From Brachycybe producta (lineage: Eukaryota; Arthropoda; Diplopoda; Playtdesmida; Andrognathidae), in the NCBI GenBank assembly GCA_036925085.1, contig JAUPFP010000008.1, positions 1,895,957 through 1,959,956 on the forward strand: a DNA stretch of 64,000 bases. The letters are read 5' to 3'. The position numbers were made by a program, and so were the translations under genes. Positions 11,701-23,442 of the stretch are shown here, piece after piece (the stretch's first letter is position 1; every line of letters begins with the position of its first letter). The notes below the pieces were generated by a model. The model was given only the letters and a program-made list of their open reading frames with translations, was not told where the DNA came from and did not search any database.

Positions 11701-11948
11701 GGTTGGGGTCACTACAGCTACCAAAAAATAGGGGGACAAAATATAGATATTTTTTTATCACTTTCTCGTCATTACCTAATGAAACCTTACCGAACCTTAA
11801 CGATCCTAACCGAACCTAACCAAACCTAACCGTATCGAACATAATGAAACCTAACCGAACATAATCTAAACTAAACGTATTGATAAATAAAAAGGCCTAT
11901 ATTTTTTGGTAGCTGTCATGACCCAGGTAGCTGTAGTGAGCCAGTCCC
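11701..11948. mobile_element. hAT-like foldback MITE with telomere-like core
   Basis: A 248-bp element flanked by identical 8-bp words AAACAAAG (11693-11700 and 11949-11956). The left terminus runs GGTTGGGGTCACTACAGC and then TACCAAAAAATAGG; the right end holds CCTATATTTTTTGGTAGC and ends GCTGTAGTGAGCCAGTCCC. The interior (about 11777-11876) is a degenerate array of CCTAACCGAA-like units. The left boundary lies only 16 bp past the target duplication of the preceding element. Confidence 0.8.
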
Positions 11949-11956
11949 AAACAAAG

Positions 11957-12583
<627 letters not shown>

Positions 12584-13586
12584 AATTTCTCAAGTTAGTG
12601 TGAAACAGAAGCATTTAGACATAACATGCTCCAGAAATGTCAAAAAAAAAATCACCAACTGGATGTCTAATAATTTGACGTTGTTTTTATTATCACTTGA
12701 GATCAGTTTAGCTACAGTCACAAAAAAAGACAGGGATGTTTTTTTTATTATTATTTTAACTTGGTCAATGCCAATGATAAAAATCATAAAGATAAGAAAA
12801 AAAGTTTTAGCATAAGACATCTGACGTTAGAAAGGGGAGAGCGAGAGAGCGCGTTCCAGAGTGACAAGAGTTGAGTTGGTTTCTATTACGAATTGGCTGC
12901 TAATCTCAGCGCTCTAAATATGAGATAAGGAAACAACAGCTGCTTTCTGCTGAGGAGGCACAGTTGCAAGAAACAGAACCACGTGACTTTAAGTGGGTGG
13001 AGCTAAGATTTGCCTAAGAGCCAAGATTTATATGTATATAGAGGTAGCCTAACTCTTATGTTAGAGAAGAAACTTTGTTAGTGAGTGAGGATTAATGGTG
13101 TGTGTGGCCTGTCTTCAAGGGGCCTCATTACAGAAAATGTCATAACATTGAGACAGTCATACCTTATAATGTCACTCCTTGTATGCAGTTATTTTATGAA
13201 TGTCATTTTATGCTATACACTGACTATTACGAGGTTATGAGCTAGATATGATAATTTACTGTAATATGATAGTCTTATTTTCACCTAGCATTTCTATTCT
13301 CGCTCCTCCTATTAATGTGCAGTGAGTTTTCGAAGTTGCAGTGTCATAAATGTCTGAATGAAATAGATTTTTTACCCATGAAATTGTCCACTTTTTACCT
13401 TTAAACTTTAATTATCACAAAGTTGTTAGCTGTACAAATATGACACAATATATACCTAAAACACCTAACATTAATTTATGCATATAAAAAAAATAAATCA
13501 AAAATAAATAGAAAAGAGAAAATAATAATGATAACTTGATAATAGTAAGAGTAGTGATTGTAATAATAATAATAATTTTACAGTTA

Positions 13587-13979
13587 AGCAGATGCTACAC
13601 GTAGCAACAGTCAAGCAACAATATTATAGTTGTAGCAACAGTAGTTTCCTATTTGTTGCAAGCAACACCTATGATACATGTTGCAACGTTCATGAAACTT
13701 ACATGAAAGTAACAACCAATGAAACAAAGAGGTTGTGAGCCAAAGACTGTAGACATTTTGCTTCGTCTTTCTCTTCTTCATCAGTTGAAAATTTGAAATA
13801 GTCATGTGATTATTCAAGCCGTTTTTATTGGCTGTTGGCTGAAATTGCTTTCAATCTGTGAGCAACAATTCGGGTTTGTTGCTGTTATGACAGATATTTC
13901 AACTTTCATGAAACAATAGAGCAACACAGCTATATGTTGCTCTTAAGTTGCTGAATTGTTGCTATGTGTAGCATCGGCT
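13587..13979. mobile_element. PIF/Harbinger-like MITE, TTA target duplication
   Basis: A 393-bp element flanked by TTA on both sides (13584-13586 and 13980-13982). The left terminus AGCAGATGCTACACGTAGC pairs with the right terminus GTGTAGCATCGGCT. The terminal ~30 bp repeat the word AGCAAC in both arms. No coding capacity. The 3-bp TWA duplication is what PIF/Harbinger elements make; the superfamily call is inference. Confidence 0.75.
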
Positions 13980-13982
13980 TTA

Positions 13983-16340
13983 GAAACAATTGCTGGTGTA
14001 GAAAGTATAGGTGTTAAAGAGAAGAAAATAAATTAAAGAAATTTGATACACACTTAGCTACTATGAACAGGGAAGAGTTAAGATTTGTAATGTGAGACAA
14101 TAATGGAAATAAAAAACTATCACCCAGAATAAGCACATAACACAAGCGTATCACTGATATCAGCACATTAGATGGTGACAATGACAATGATAGAATGGAG
14201 AGAAAAAAAAATGCTTAAAATTAACCTTTTATAACAAAGGTCAAAATCATATTTATAATTTATTGTATTTTATTGTCATAATAAGATGTAATATTATTAT
14301 ACTTCATGTTAATGATAATATTGACCAGTTAATCACTCTGTATTGATCAGTTAGGGGTTAGAAATGAAAATGAAAATTCTGAAATTTTAGACTCTTGAGA
14401 CAAGAATGTGTTAGATTCTCATGGTGTTAGAATATTTTTTTGGTTTTAAGTATTCTAACTTAAAATATTTGTTGGCTCACATGATTTTGAGACTTAAAAT
14501 AATTTTTGTTGTTTGATAGAATAAATTTGGTACAATAAAAGTTTACTTCGTTGTGTTCAGTTAAGTGTAAACATTTCAAGTGACACAAGGAGTTTGGAGA
14601 CAACAGACCAACCACTAAACAACTGGAAACCACCACGAACAAGCCAACAAGGCCAATAAACTAATTGTTTACATTAGTAAAATAAGAAAGAAGAGGGACC
14701 CAACAGAACTCCAAAGCAAGAGTAATGGTGCCCCTTCATAGACTGATTAGTCTGGGAACAGAACCAAACTGTGTTAGCCCTCACTTATTCCCCTTTTGCA
14801 AAATTTCCAATTTTCTAATTCAGGGCCAGAGTGTGGGGCTAAACATAACACAAGTTATTTTGTTAAACTTGTAAAAATTGAAGAAGAAACATATCTCAGG
14901 GCTCCATTTAAAGTTTAATATCCAAACGGATATCCACGTTATCCAATAGAAAAATAAAACCGAATATCTATGCTTACTGTAATTGTAAATTCATAAATCT
15001 GCAAATCGCTTTTATGTATGCAAATAGAAAGACATCCCTAAAATGTGCAAATAAAATATCTATATTACATAGCAAAAGTACAATTAATTAAATGTCTGAA
15101 ACCATAATTAGCTACTTTCATCTGACGCAACAAAAGAAATTATAAAATTAACACGGTATGGTTTACAAATCTTTTTTGTAGAATTTTTTTTTCTTGACCA
15201 AAACCTGTTTTTTTTTTTAAAAAAAAAGAAATTATTACAATTATACTAATTTATGCAAATTTCTAAAACAAAAATGCAATTTGTACATTTCAATCATTTT
15301 TATTACAGATTAATATTATTATTATTGCACACCTGGCACTCGTATAATATCATAGTATATACTCAAAAATGGGTTGAAACCATGATTATGCGTTTGTGTA
15401 TTTTATGCATACTTTTGGCCTTAGTAGTCATTGAATCGTGAGGTAATTCGTAAAGAATTTAGAGCTCAAAGTGGCATCTATTGGCTCTCTATACTTCAAG
15501 CTAATATAAACACGAAAAGCTTCATACGTTGAGAGCTTTTAGTTGATCTACCTCTATTTATATAAATTATCTTAAGACGTTCAATCCGCCTGCAGCTTTC
15601 TGAGTTTCTTAAGGTCCGAACGAGGCGCCACCTTCTTTTTCTTCTTCTGAACTTTTTTTTTTTCCTACGAGTTTTTCTTGATCGTCTCTTCAAGTAAAAT
15701 ATATACCAATCCCAATGCTGTTGCTGCTGCTTGCAACGTCGGGTTAAAGGATTTATTTGTTCGTTTGTTGGCAACGTCTTAAGTTGGTTGGCTTTCTTGT
15801 GTTGGCGGTTCATTTTAGCCGAACTGAAACATTTTCTTAGAAAAACTACAACAACTTTTTACTTGGTTCACCAATTTACTCGCTTAATTTTTCGTCTTCT
15901 TCTTGTGTGTGGATTAGTGTTTTTATATTTTTTTCTGCTTCATCGAATCGTAAGAACTTTTTTTTCTTCTTCTTTGCTAAGGAATTTTTTTTTTTTTATA
16001 TCTTTTTCGTTTTTAATTTTATACATTTTGAAACATCGAATTAATTTAATGATATTATAAAATCGGTTACTGAAAACTGATCATAAAAAAAAGCAAAGCG
16101 TGAAATTGGTTGGTTCTAAAAGAAGGGAGAGAGAGAGAGAGGTCACCAGATTTGTGCCAAACTTTGGGCACCCTGCCAAGGTAAGAAGAAGTTAGTTAAC
16201 TTAGAAAATAAAGTAAACTTAAAAGCAACTAACTAAGTAAGCATTTTTTTTTTGTGTGCAAAGTTATAAAGAAGAAGAGCTTTTGATTGTGCTGACTTAT
16301 GTGCTGAGAATGCAAAAGAAGAAATTCTTTTTTGTTTGTT
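13983..16340. other. Intergenic with a dispersed repeat copy
   Basis: No gene is supported. A diverged copy of the repeat seen at 3540-3850 lies at about 14990-15290. The two overlapping reading frames on opposite strands at 15496-16060 are low-complexity and match no family. Confidence 0.35.
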
Positions 16341-16343
16341 TCA

Positions 16344-16345
<2 letters not shown>

Positions 16346-16436
<91 letters not shown>
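16346..16436. repeat. CT dinucleotide microsatellite
   Basis: About 45 units of CT without interruption. Confidence 0.95.
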
Positions 16437-16437
<1 letters not shown>

Positions 16438-16595
16438 TGTTCTTTCCAGCATTTTTTTTTCTTCTTCTTCTTCAGTTCATCATCGTGTGAATGAACTTAA
16501 CAGTTTTTGCCTTCAAAAAAAAAGTTTCATAAAAGGAATGTTGACTGTTTTTTCCACTCTTTTTTTATTATTTCATTTTTTTTTTGAGTGATATT

Positions 16596-17354
16596 GGAAA
16601 ACCCTAAAACACAGAAACTGCAGAAACTCACATAAAAGGACCCAAATCAATGTCACGTTGCAGAAACTGTAGACTCAAATTAACGAGTTTCTGTAATTTC
16701 ACATTAATTTGGGTTGTTGTAAATACGTTCCCGCAGTTTCTGCATTTTCTGTAATTTCCCATTAATTTGTGTTTTAAATACGTTTCTGCAGTTTCTGCGT
16801 TTTCTGCAGTTTCTGTGTTTTCTGCAATTTCTGCTGTTTTTGCGTTTTCTGCAGTTTCTGCGTTTTCTGCAGTTTCTGCGTTTTCTGCAATTTCTGCGTT
16901 TTCTGCAATTTCTGCAATTTCTGCGTTTTCTGCAATTTCTGCGTTTTCTGCAATTTCTGCGTTTTCTGCGTTTTCTGCAGTTTCTGCAATTTCTGCGTTT
17001 TCTGCAGTTTCTGCGTTTTCTGCAGTTTCTGCGTTTTCTGCAGTTTCTGCGTTTTCTGCAGTTTCTGCGTTTTCTGCAGTTTCTGCGTTTTCTGCAGTTT
17101 CTGCAGTTTCTGCAGTTTCTGCAGTTTCTGCGTTTTCTGCAGTTTCTGCGTTTTCTGCAGTTTCTGCAGTTTCTGCGTTTTCTGCAGTTTCTGCAATTTC
17201 TGCGTTTTCTGCAGTTTCTGCAATTTCTGCGTTTTCTGCAGTTTCTGCAATTTCTGCAGTTTCTGCAATTTCTGCGTTTTCTGCAATTTCTGCAGTTTCT
17301 GCAATTTCTGCGTTTTCTGCTGTTTCTGCAGTTTCTGCGTTTTAGGGAGACCCA
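16596..17354. mobile_element. hAT-like MITE expanded by a 9-bp minisatellite
   Basis: A 759-bp element bounded by identical 8-bp words GTGATATT (16588-16595 and 17355-17362). The left end holds CCCTAAAACACAGAAACTGC and the right end is the complement of CCCTAAAACGCAGAAACTGC. The segment 16602-16690 has the motif in one orientation; from about 16782 to 17344 the opposite orientation forms a tandem array of roughly 60 units of TTTCTGCRK. A 45-bp direct duplication (about 16690-16780) bridges them. The long frames on both strands here are artefacts of a 9-bp unit (three codons). Confidence 0.85.
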
Positions 17355-17362
17355 GTGATATT

Positions 17363-17874
17363 TGTGTATTTATTTCGGAAGTTAGAAACTTTTGCTACAA
17401 AAAGAAATAACATCGTATTAAGTTTTGTGCTCATTATAATAAGATATACTTATTATAATGACATATATAAGGTTTTTTTTCTTCTTCTTTGAGTAAAAAT
17501 AAGTTGCTTAACTTGGCGCCTTTTTAGGGTTTCATTTATATTTATGTGGATCGTATGCCAATTACACTATATTCAGTGACCTTATTGACATTTTTAAGAA
17601 GTGTTTGTTGACGTCGTTGTTTTTTTTTTAATTAATGGTCAGTTTTTTTTTGGGTGGGGGGGTTGGTTCTGATCTTCCCTTGTAAAAAATTATAATTATT
17701 ATTGGCACGTTCAGCAGCTGTTTTGATTGACAGGCCCACTGGATACGCACACACACACACACACTGTACAAGGAGAGACACGGATAACTAACAAGAAATT
17801 CAGAGGCGGAGTTTCAAGTCTTCAGTTTTTCAAACTTAAAGGTGGCTCACGAGCAAATTTACATAAACACGGTG
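17363..17874. other. Intergenic, no gene seen
   Basis: AT-rich, with a short CA microsatellite near 17750. No coding exon or element boundary was identified. Confidence 0.4.
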
Positions 17875-17882
17875 GTTATCAT

Positions 17883-18211
17883 TAGGGCTCGGATTTTTAT
17901 GCAATATCAAGCAAACGTTTCTCAATCAATGGCTCACGAGCAAATTGTGAAGTAACATTCCCCTATTTCCTTCATCCGACAATTGAGTTTTTTTTTTTTT
18001 TTTTTCAATCAAAAACACTGGTTAGAGGCTTGATTTTCTCTAGTTGTCAACTGATAGTAACCAGACTGCTAGCCTCTAACCAGCTTTTTTTTATTAGAAA
18101 AAAAAAATCAATTGCAACTGGTATAACGAGGATAATGAATACTTCACAATTGGCACTTGGGCCACTATTTGAGAAACATTTGGTTGATATTGCGTAAAAA
18201 TCCGAGCCCTA
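17883..18211. mobile_element. hAT-like MITE, family M1, copy 2
   Basis: A 329-bp element with termini TAGGGCTCGGATTTTTATG and AAAAATCCGAGCCCTA, flanked by identical 8-bp words GTTATCAT (17875-17882 and 18212-18219). Like copy 1 it has an internal CTGGTTAGAG / CTCTAACCAG pair and a GAGAAACATTTG motif near the right end. The insertion site word is nearly the same as for copy 1. Confidence 0.88.
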
Positions 18212-18221
18212 GTTATCATAT

Positions 18222-18612
18222 TTAGGGCCAGGATAAAAAGATGAACGGGATGAACATTGGAGTAACTCTAAAACCCGACACAGAATGCGTATAGAATTAG
18301 ATGAACACAATATCATGGATGAACACACATTTTAAAGGGATGAACAGAGAGAAATAAAAGGAGGAACATTCTTTAAAGGGATGAACATGGTTTTAGTTTA
18401 GGTTAGGTTAGGTAACCGAATCGAACCTAACCTAATAAAACCATGTTCATCCCTTTAAAGTATGTTCAAACTTTTATTTCTTTCTGTTCATTCTTTTAAA
18501 ATGTGTGTTAATTAATTAAAATACAGTGTTCATCTAATTCTATATGCATTCTGTGTCGGGTTTTAGAGTTACCCCATTGTTCATCCCGTTCATCTTTTTA
18601 TCCTGACCCATA
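18222..18612. mobile_element. Foldback element with TTAGG core
   Basis: About 390 bp in which the two halves are near-complete reverse complements. The ends are GGGCCAGGATAAAAAGATG and CATCTTTTTATCCTGACCC. The word GATGAAC recurs through each arm. At the centre of symmetry lie three perfect TTAGG units (18398-18412) facing a CCTAACC copy. No clear target duplication was found, and it starts within a few bases of the M1 copy on its left. Confidence 0.8.
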
Positions 18613-18698
18613 GCTAAATATTTATGGTAATTGACGTAAACTTTTATTTTTTTTTTTTAAAGATACAACTTTATGAAGAAAATTCGGTGTCGGGGTTA

Positions 18699-19073
18699 AG
18701 GCTATAAGTACGTACTAGGATACTTTGAGGCGAAATAATGTTGCAACTTGCATTTCTGTTGTGATACATTTTTGCGGAATAGACTCGAGAAACACGATAC
18801 AGTCTCTCGAAACATTGTGTCCGCACCTAAACTGAAAATCCTCGATAAGATTTAAAAGTTTATCAATGTCCGTCCCATCGTCCAAATATTTTGGATTCTC
18901 GTACTGTTTTTAAAGAAAGCAACTGTACATCTGAAGTTATTTTGGATGTTTTAGAGAAAATGTCCACAAATTTCCATTTGAATTGTTTGCGACACATTGT
19001 ATGTTTTTCATTCTGATGGGGGAAACCAGAAACTTGTGTTTCGCGACAAAGTATCTCATTGTGTACTAAGCCT
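18699..19073. mobile_element. PIF/Harbinger-like MITE, TTA target duplication
   Basis: A 375-bp element flanked by TTA (18696-18698 and 19074-19076). The right end GTGTACTAAGCCT and the left AGGCTATAAGTACGTAC share the terminal core of the element at 24525-25272, and the subterminal ACTTTG / CAAAGT pair is conserved. No coding capacity. Confidence 0.7.
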
Positions 19074-19145
19074 TTAGAATCTAGAATGGTATGCGCACGG
19101 CTTATGCTAATTGTATTTTCATTATATTTTTTTTAAAAAAATAAC

Positions 19146-19607
19146 TAGATGTGAGACGAATCCGAAATTATCTCGAATCCGAATCCTAAATGATTCTCGA
19201 ATCCCTGGAATCTCTGGAATCCTTCATATAAGAATCCTATATTATTCATTAAGAAGATACAAATAAATGAAATAATATTAAATATTAAATTATTAATAAT
19301 AAAAAAACAAGTGTGGCACTCAGGGTCAGGGCCACAAGGTGATGATACTGGTGATCCGGATACAACACCGAAATTGCAACAATCGCCGGTTTTTTTTTGA
19401 TAGTGAACGCTTCTATTGGACGTCAATGGAGTTAAAACTAATTTTACCAAAGTTTTTAAGTTTTTTTTAAGACTAGGATTCGAAAGATTCGAAAGACGAA
19501 AAAAGCGGCGAAGATTTCAGTTTTCGAATCTGGGAATATTTTTCAAGATTCGTGGGATTCGAGGATTCGAATGTCCCCCCCCCCCCCCCCCCCCCCCCCC
19601 ATCCCTA
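19146..19607. mobile_element. hAT-like MITE with GGATTCGAA arrays and a poly-C run
   Basis: A 462-bp element flanked by identical 8-bp words AAAATAAC (19138-19145 and 19608-19615). The termini are TAGATGTG on the left and CATCCCTA on the right. Both arms are rich in CGAATCC / GGATTCG words. A 26-base C run (19575-19600) sits directly inside the right terminus. Confidence 0.78.
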
Positions 19608-19615
19608 AAAATAAC

Positions 19616-21468
19616 CTTTTTTTATGAGAATTTTTTTTTGTGTGAAGTTCATCAAAAGAAACATAAATTTTTTTTTATATCAATTTAAAATTGCTATAAA
19701 AATTTTATTTTTCAAGATAACATAAAAAAATACTTGTACCCATAAACCGTCTACCCATGTTAATTTTACAACACAAGACATTGAATTTGTTTCTGAATGT
19801 TATTTCTAAAAATAGAAAGTTTTATTTAATATACAATTTTCTCTTCTAAAATTTACAGTTAAAGTAGAAAATAGTCGACTATCTTGTATTTTTCTTACTC
19901 TCAGGGCACTCTCAGACACATAAGAAACGGCTAACAAGTGTCTTTCTCTAATAAACACACACATATTGCTTACTTCCGGTTGAAATAATAGAAAAAAAAG
20001 GGACCCCTGAACACATGCACGTTTTTACTCCTTATTGGGGAACCAATTTCAAGAAGAAGAAAATCTTTTTTCTTGACACATGTTTTTTTCACTCTGTGCC
20101 TCATGTTGTTGGCAATTTGATCTTGAAAATGTGTTTCAGTTCATCTCGTATTTTTTTTTCTCTCCCTCCCTCCCTTACTGCTTCACTCGTCATGATAAAC
20201 CATAGGATGCATCAATTTAAGGGATGTTTTATATACTAGGAGGGTCGGCTATATGGGTAAGAGAGAGAGAGGAGGGGGGTAAATCTGTTGACCACATGTC
20301 TCATCTTCGTAAATACATTTTCAGAGAAGTTTTTCTGGGGCATTTTTATGTGGCGCCATATAATATTCCAAGGAGAGGAGAAAAAAAAACCCTCCTCCTC
20401 CTCCCTTTTAACTCAAATATAAAACTACAAAAGGATCCCTTCAATTCCCCAATTTAAGGGCTAAATTTTTTTTTGAATTGCAGAACAGTTTCAATTAGGG
20501 TTTCTGTGGTTTTTTAAACTACAGTTACAATTTCGATTTTGTTGAAGATTCTTGAAGTCGTTTTTTTTTCGTCTTGAAAGTCGACGGCTGGTTCATGTTT
20601 TTGTCTTTCTCTCTCTCTCTCTCTCTCTCTAGAAAAGAAACTTTTTTTGGGGGGTGGGGCTTTGCTTATCCCTTGTTTTTGTAAAAAGTAGCAATGTTGC
20701 ACATCTGGTTAGTTTATTTTTGTGGGTTGTTTAAGACGAATGTTTCGAGTATTGTGTTTCTAAGGAGGGTGTTTTTTTTTCTCTCTCTCTCTCCTTCTAT
20801 TTACATGTAAACTTATAATATGCACCTTCATCCTAATCCTGGTTCATTCCTCCCTTCTTTCCTTCTCTTCTTTCTACTCAAATAGTTTCTTGAAATTAAT
20901 TAAAAAGTCAGCTTAATTACAAAAAAAATAGTTAGTTCTTTCCTCCTCAGTTTTCACTTTTGAAAGGTGTATTTTTACATATTTTTGTTGAAGATATTTT
21001 TTTTTCTGAAATCAGGAGGAGTAAGAAAAAGAAAAAGAAGAAAAACAGTTTTGAAGTTTATTTTTCTTCTTAAAATGAACTTCTTAAAAAGGGAATGGAA
21101 TAAAGATGGATTCAGTTCTTGAAATTAAAAATTCTGAGACGTTTTCTCAGGCCAAATTCATGATTCCTTTATTATACATTTAAAGTGTGTTTCTCTCAAT
21201 AGAGAAAAAAAAAAGAACTGGATTTTATTAAAAATAATGAGCTGATAAACTAGTTCACAACTTATTAGATGCAATTTTTAATGTATTTCAAACGTTGTTT
21301 TGAAATGGGGGTCTTGAGTCAGTTATGTTAAGATTATTGAATCTTAAAAACTTTTTTTTTATTGAAGATTGAAAATGGTGGCTATTTTTTTTTTGTGAAA
21401 ATTGATTGATCAAAACGTAGAATTACTGTGGTGGTTATTTTATGTTTTCATATTTTTATGATGAGTTT
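19616..21468. other. Intergenic, no gene seen
   Basis: AT-rich with CT tracts (20611-20630, 20780-20793) and homopolymers. No supported coding exon. Confidence 0.4.
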
Positions 21469-21717
21469 ATTCTCGGATTTTTATGTAACATCATGCAAAT
21501 GTTTCTCAATATGTGGCCAAAGAGTCAATTGTGAAGTAATAATCCCATTTAGATCAAATTATGAGTTGTTTTTAAGTTGTTTATAGTTGAGTAACCAGTC
21601 ATAGAAAAAGCATCATTGCTGTTGCTCTAATGATGCTGATGATTACTTCACAATTGACATTTGGGCCACAAATCTACAAACATTTTGCCTGATATTGCAT
21701 TAAAAATTCGAGCCCTT
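21469..21717. mobile_element. hAT-like MITE, family M1, copy 3 (degenerate)
   Basis: About 249 bp matching the M1 copies at 8976 and 17883: TCTCGGATTTTTATG on the left, TTCGAGCCCT on the right, with AATGTTTCTCAATATGTGGCC and GGGCCACA in subterminal positions. I found no intact 8-bp duplication, so its ends are eroded or approximate. Confidence 0.7.
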
Positions 21718-21900
21718 AATATTATAATCAGTCATTCAGTCTAATTTTTCCTACTAAAAAGTAAGGGAAATTAGAATAATCATTTCTGCAATAAAATCTA
21801 CGGAAAGAATCACACATGCATAATAAAATGTTACGGAATTTCACTTCGTAAGGAATTTAGCAGAAGCGCCATATATGTTTACAGTGTGATTCTTCCCTTA

Positions 21901-23439
21901 TACCTGAGTACACACCTGATAGTTTAAATGCATTTAAATAATAAATGTGTTCTACAGAGCCCTCTGTGAAGGGCAAACTAACAATATATCGAATTCAATT
22001 TATTCAGTTAATAATCTGAAAATATTGAGTTAATACTAAAATATAAATAAACTATTGACAAAATATTGATTTAGTTTTTCAATTTTTCAATAATAATAAT
22101 GTCAATTTTTATTTGGTTCATGTCCTTAACTGGATTCCGTATAATTCACCTAAACACAATTAATTTGAATTCATTTAACTCATTTGCGTACCCTGGTTCA
22201 CCCTTAAATAAAACTTGAAAAAACTGAAGAAAAAAAACTTTTGTTTTAAGTGGCCGTCTTCAAATGACAGAAAATTTAAGAAAAAGTTTTATACTGAGGA
22301 AGACAAAGAGGGGGGGGGGGGGAGGAGGATAGATTATGATTTTATGAATTATATATATGTTACTGTCAATCTGAGGAATCAGTCCATCTGCAGATTGCCT
22401 AGGCAATCTACAAAACAACCAACCTGCTTGCTAGTGAATCTGTAAAATTCAATACATTTTAGGTATTGAATTTTGCAGATTCACTAGCAAGCAGGTTGGT
22501 TGTTTTGTAGATTGCCTAGGCAAACTGCAGATGGACTGATTCCCCAGAATGACAGTAATATATATTAAAAATTCACAGCTGTGTTCCTTTTTATTTCTTA
22601 TTAGGATGGGTTCACACAGAAGAAAATAAAAATACAAAAGTAGATAGATCTTCTCTACACCTTCGAAGGGTTTTTTTTTTTAAAAAACCGGAGAAACTTT
22701 TGTCTCAAGACGAAAAAAAAAAAAGATCAAAAAGCACCCACCCAATGTATATGCGAGCTCTGGTTTTGTTACCCCAGTACCCTCTTTCTCTCTCTAGTCG
22801 TGGAAACCAGTATTACCCCCTCTTCTCTCATGATCTCACCCTAGTGTCACTCCCTTCTTATGGCTCATCTTACATTCACACCCACACGCTCAAATGTTGT
22901 TGGTTTTTTGTTGTGTTGTTCGATTGGTCTTCTTCTCAACAAAAAATCCATCAAAAACATTATACTCCTCCACTTCATTGTAGTGAATCAGCCCCAACAT
23001 TCCCTCTTGCGAGAGGGGCACTTGAAGGGGGGGGGGGGGCAGCACATATAAGCAAGGAACCAAAATGATTGACAGCTCTTAAATACAATATAATATATAA
23101 ATAGGACCTAAGACATTGATAAATACTTTTATTGTTTTAATTCTAATACCTTGTACACAGTCATGAGTTAAATGAATTCAAATTAAAAATGTGTTTAGGT
23201 GAATTATACGGAATCCAGTTAAGGACAAGAACCAAATAAAAATTGACTTTATTAATATTTGAAATTGAAATACTAAATCAGTAGTTTATATATTATATTT
23301 AAGTATTAACCTTAATATTTTGAGATTATTACCTGAATAAATTGAATTCGATGACATATTGTTTGTTTGCCCTTCACGGGGCTCTGTAGAACACGTTTAT
23401 TATTTAAATGCATTTAAATTATCAAGTGTGTGCTAGGCA
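21901..23439. mobile_element. Long-armed TTA element, 1.5 kb
   Basis: A 1,539-bp element flanked by TTA (21898-21900 and 23440-23442). The termini TACCTGAGTACACACCTG and AAGTGTGTGCTAGGCA head inverted arms of roughly 280 bp (about 21901-22190 and 23155-23439) sharing CATTTAAATAATAAA, ACAGAGCCC and GGTGAATTATACGGAATCC. The ~960-bp centre has no convincing transposase, only a nested hairpin (22350-22566). Likely non-autonomous. Confidence 0.75.
22350..22566. repeat. Near-perfect hairpin nested in the 1.5-kb element
   Basis: Two arms of about 108 bp with a loop of around ten bases at 22458. Landmarks are ATTGCCTAGGCAATCTAC and CAAGCAGGTTGG. The arms are much better matched than those of the surrounding element. 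The same peptide appears in frames on both strands, which is what a palindrome produces; it is not a gene. Confidence 0.85.
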
Positions 23440-23442
23440 TTA

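Noticed and set aside
15496-16060. Overlapping basic and hydrophobic frames on opposite strands
   Set aside because: Low complexity, no domains, no neighbouring exons.
16767-17358. Long open frames on both strands (Val-Ser-Ala-Phe, Gln-Lys-Leu and Arg-Phe-Leu-Gln repeats)
   Set aside because: They follow from a 9-bp tandem unit with no stop in these frames; no start context, domain or splice structure.
22215-22637. Two opposite-strand frames that share the same peptide
   Set aside because: The shared peptide is produced by the palindrome at 22350-22566.
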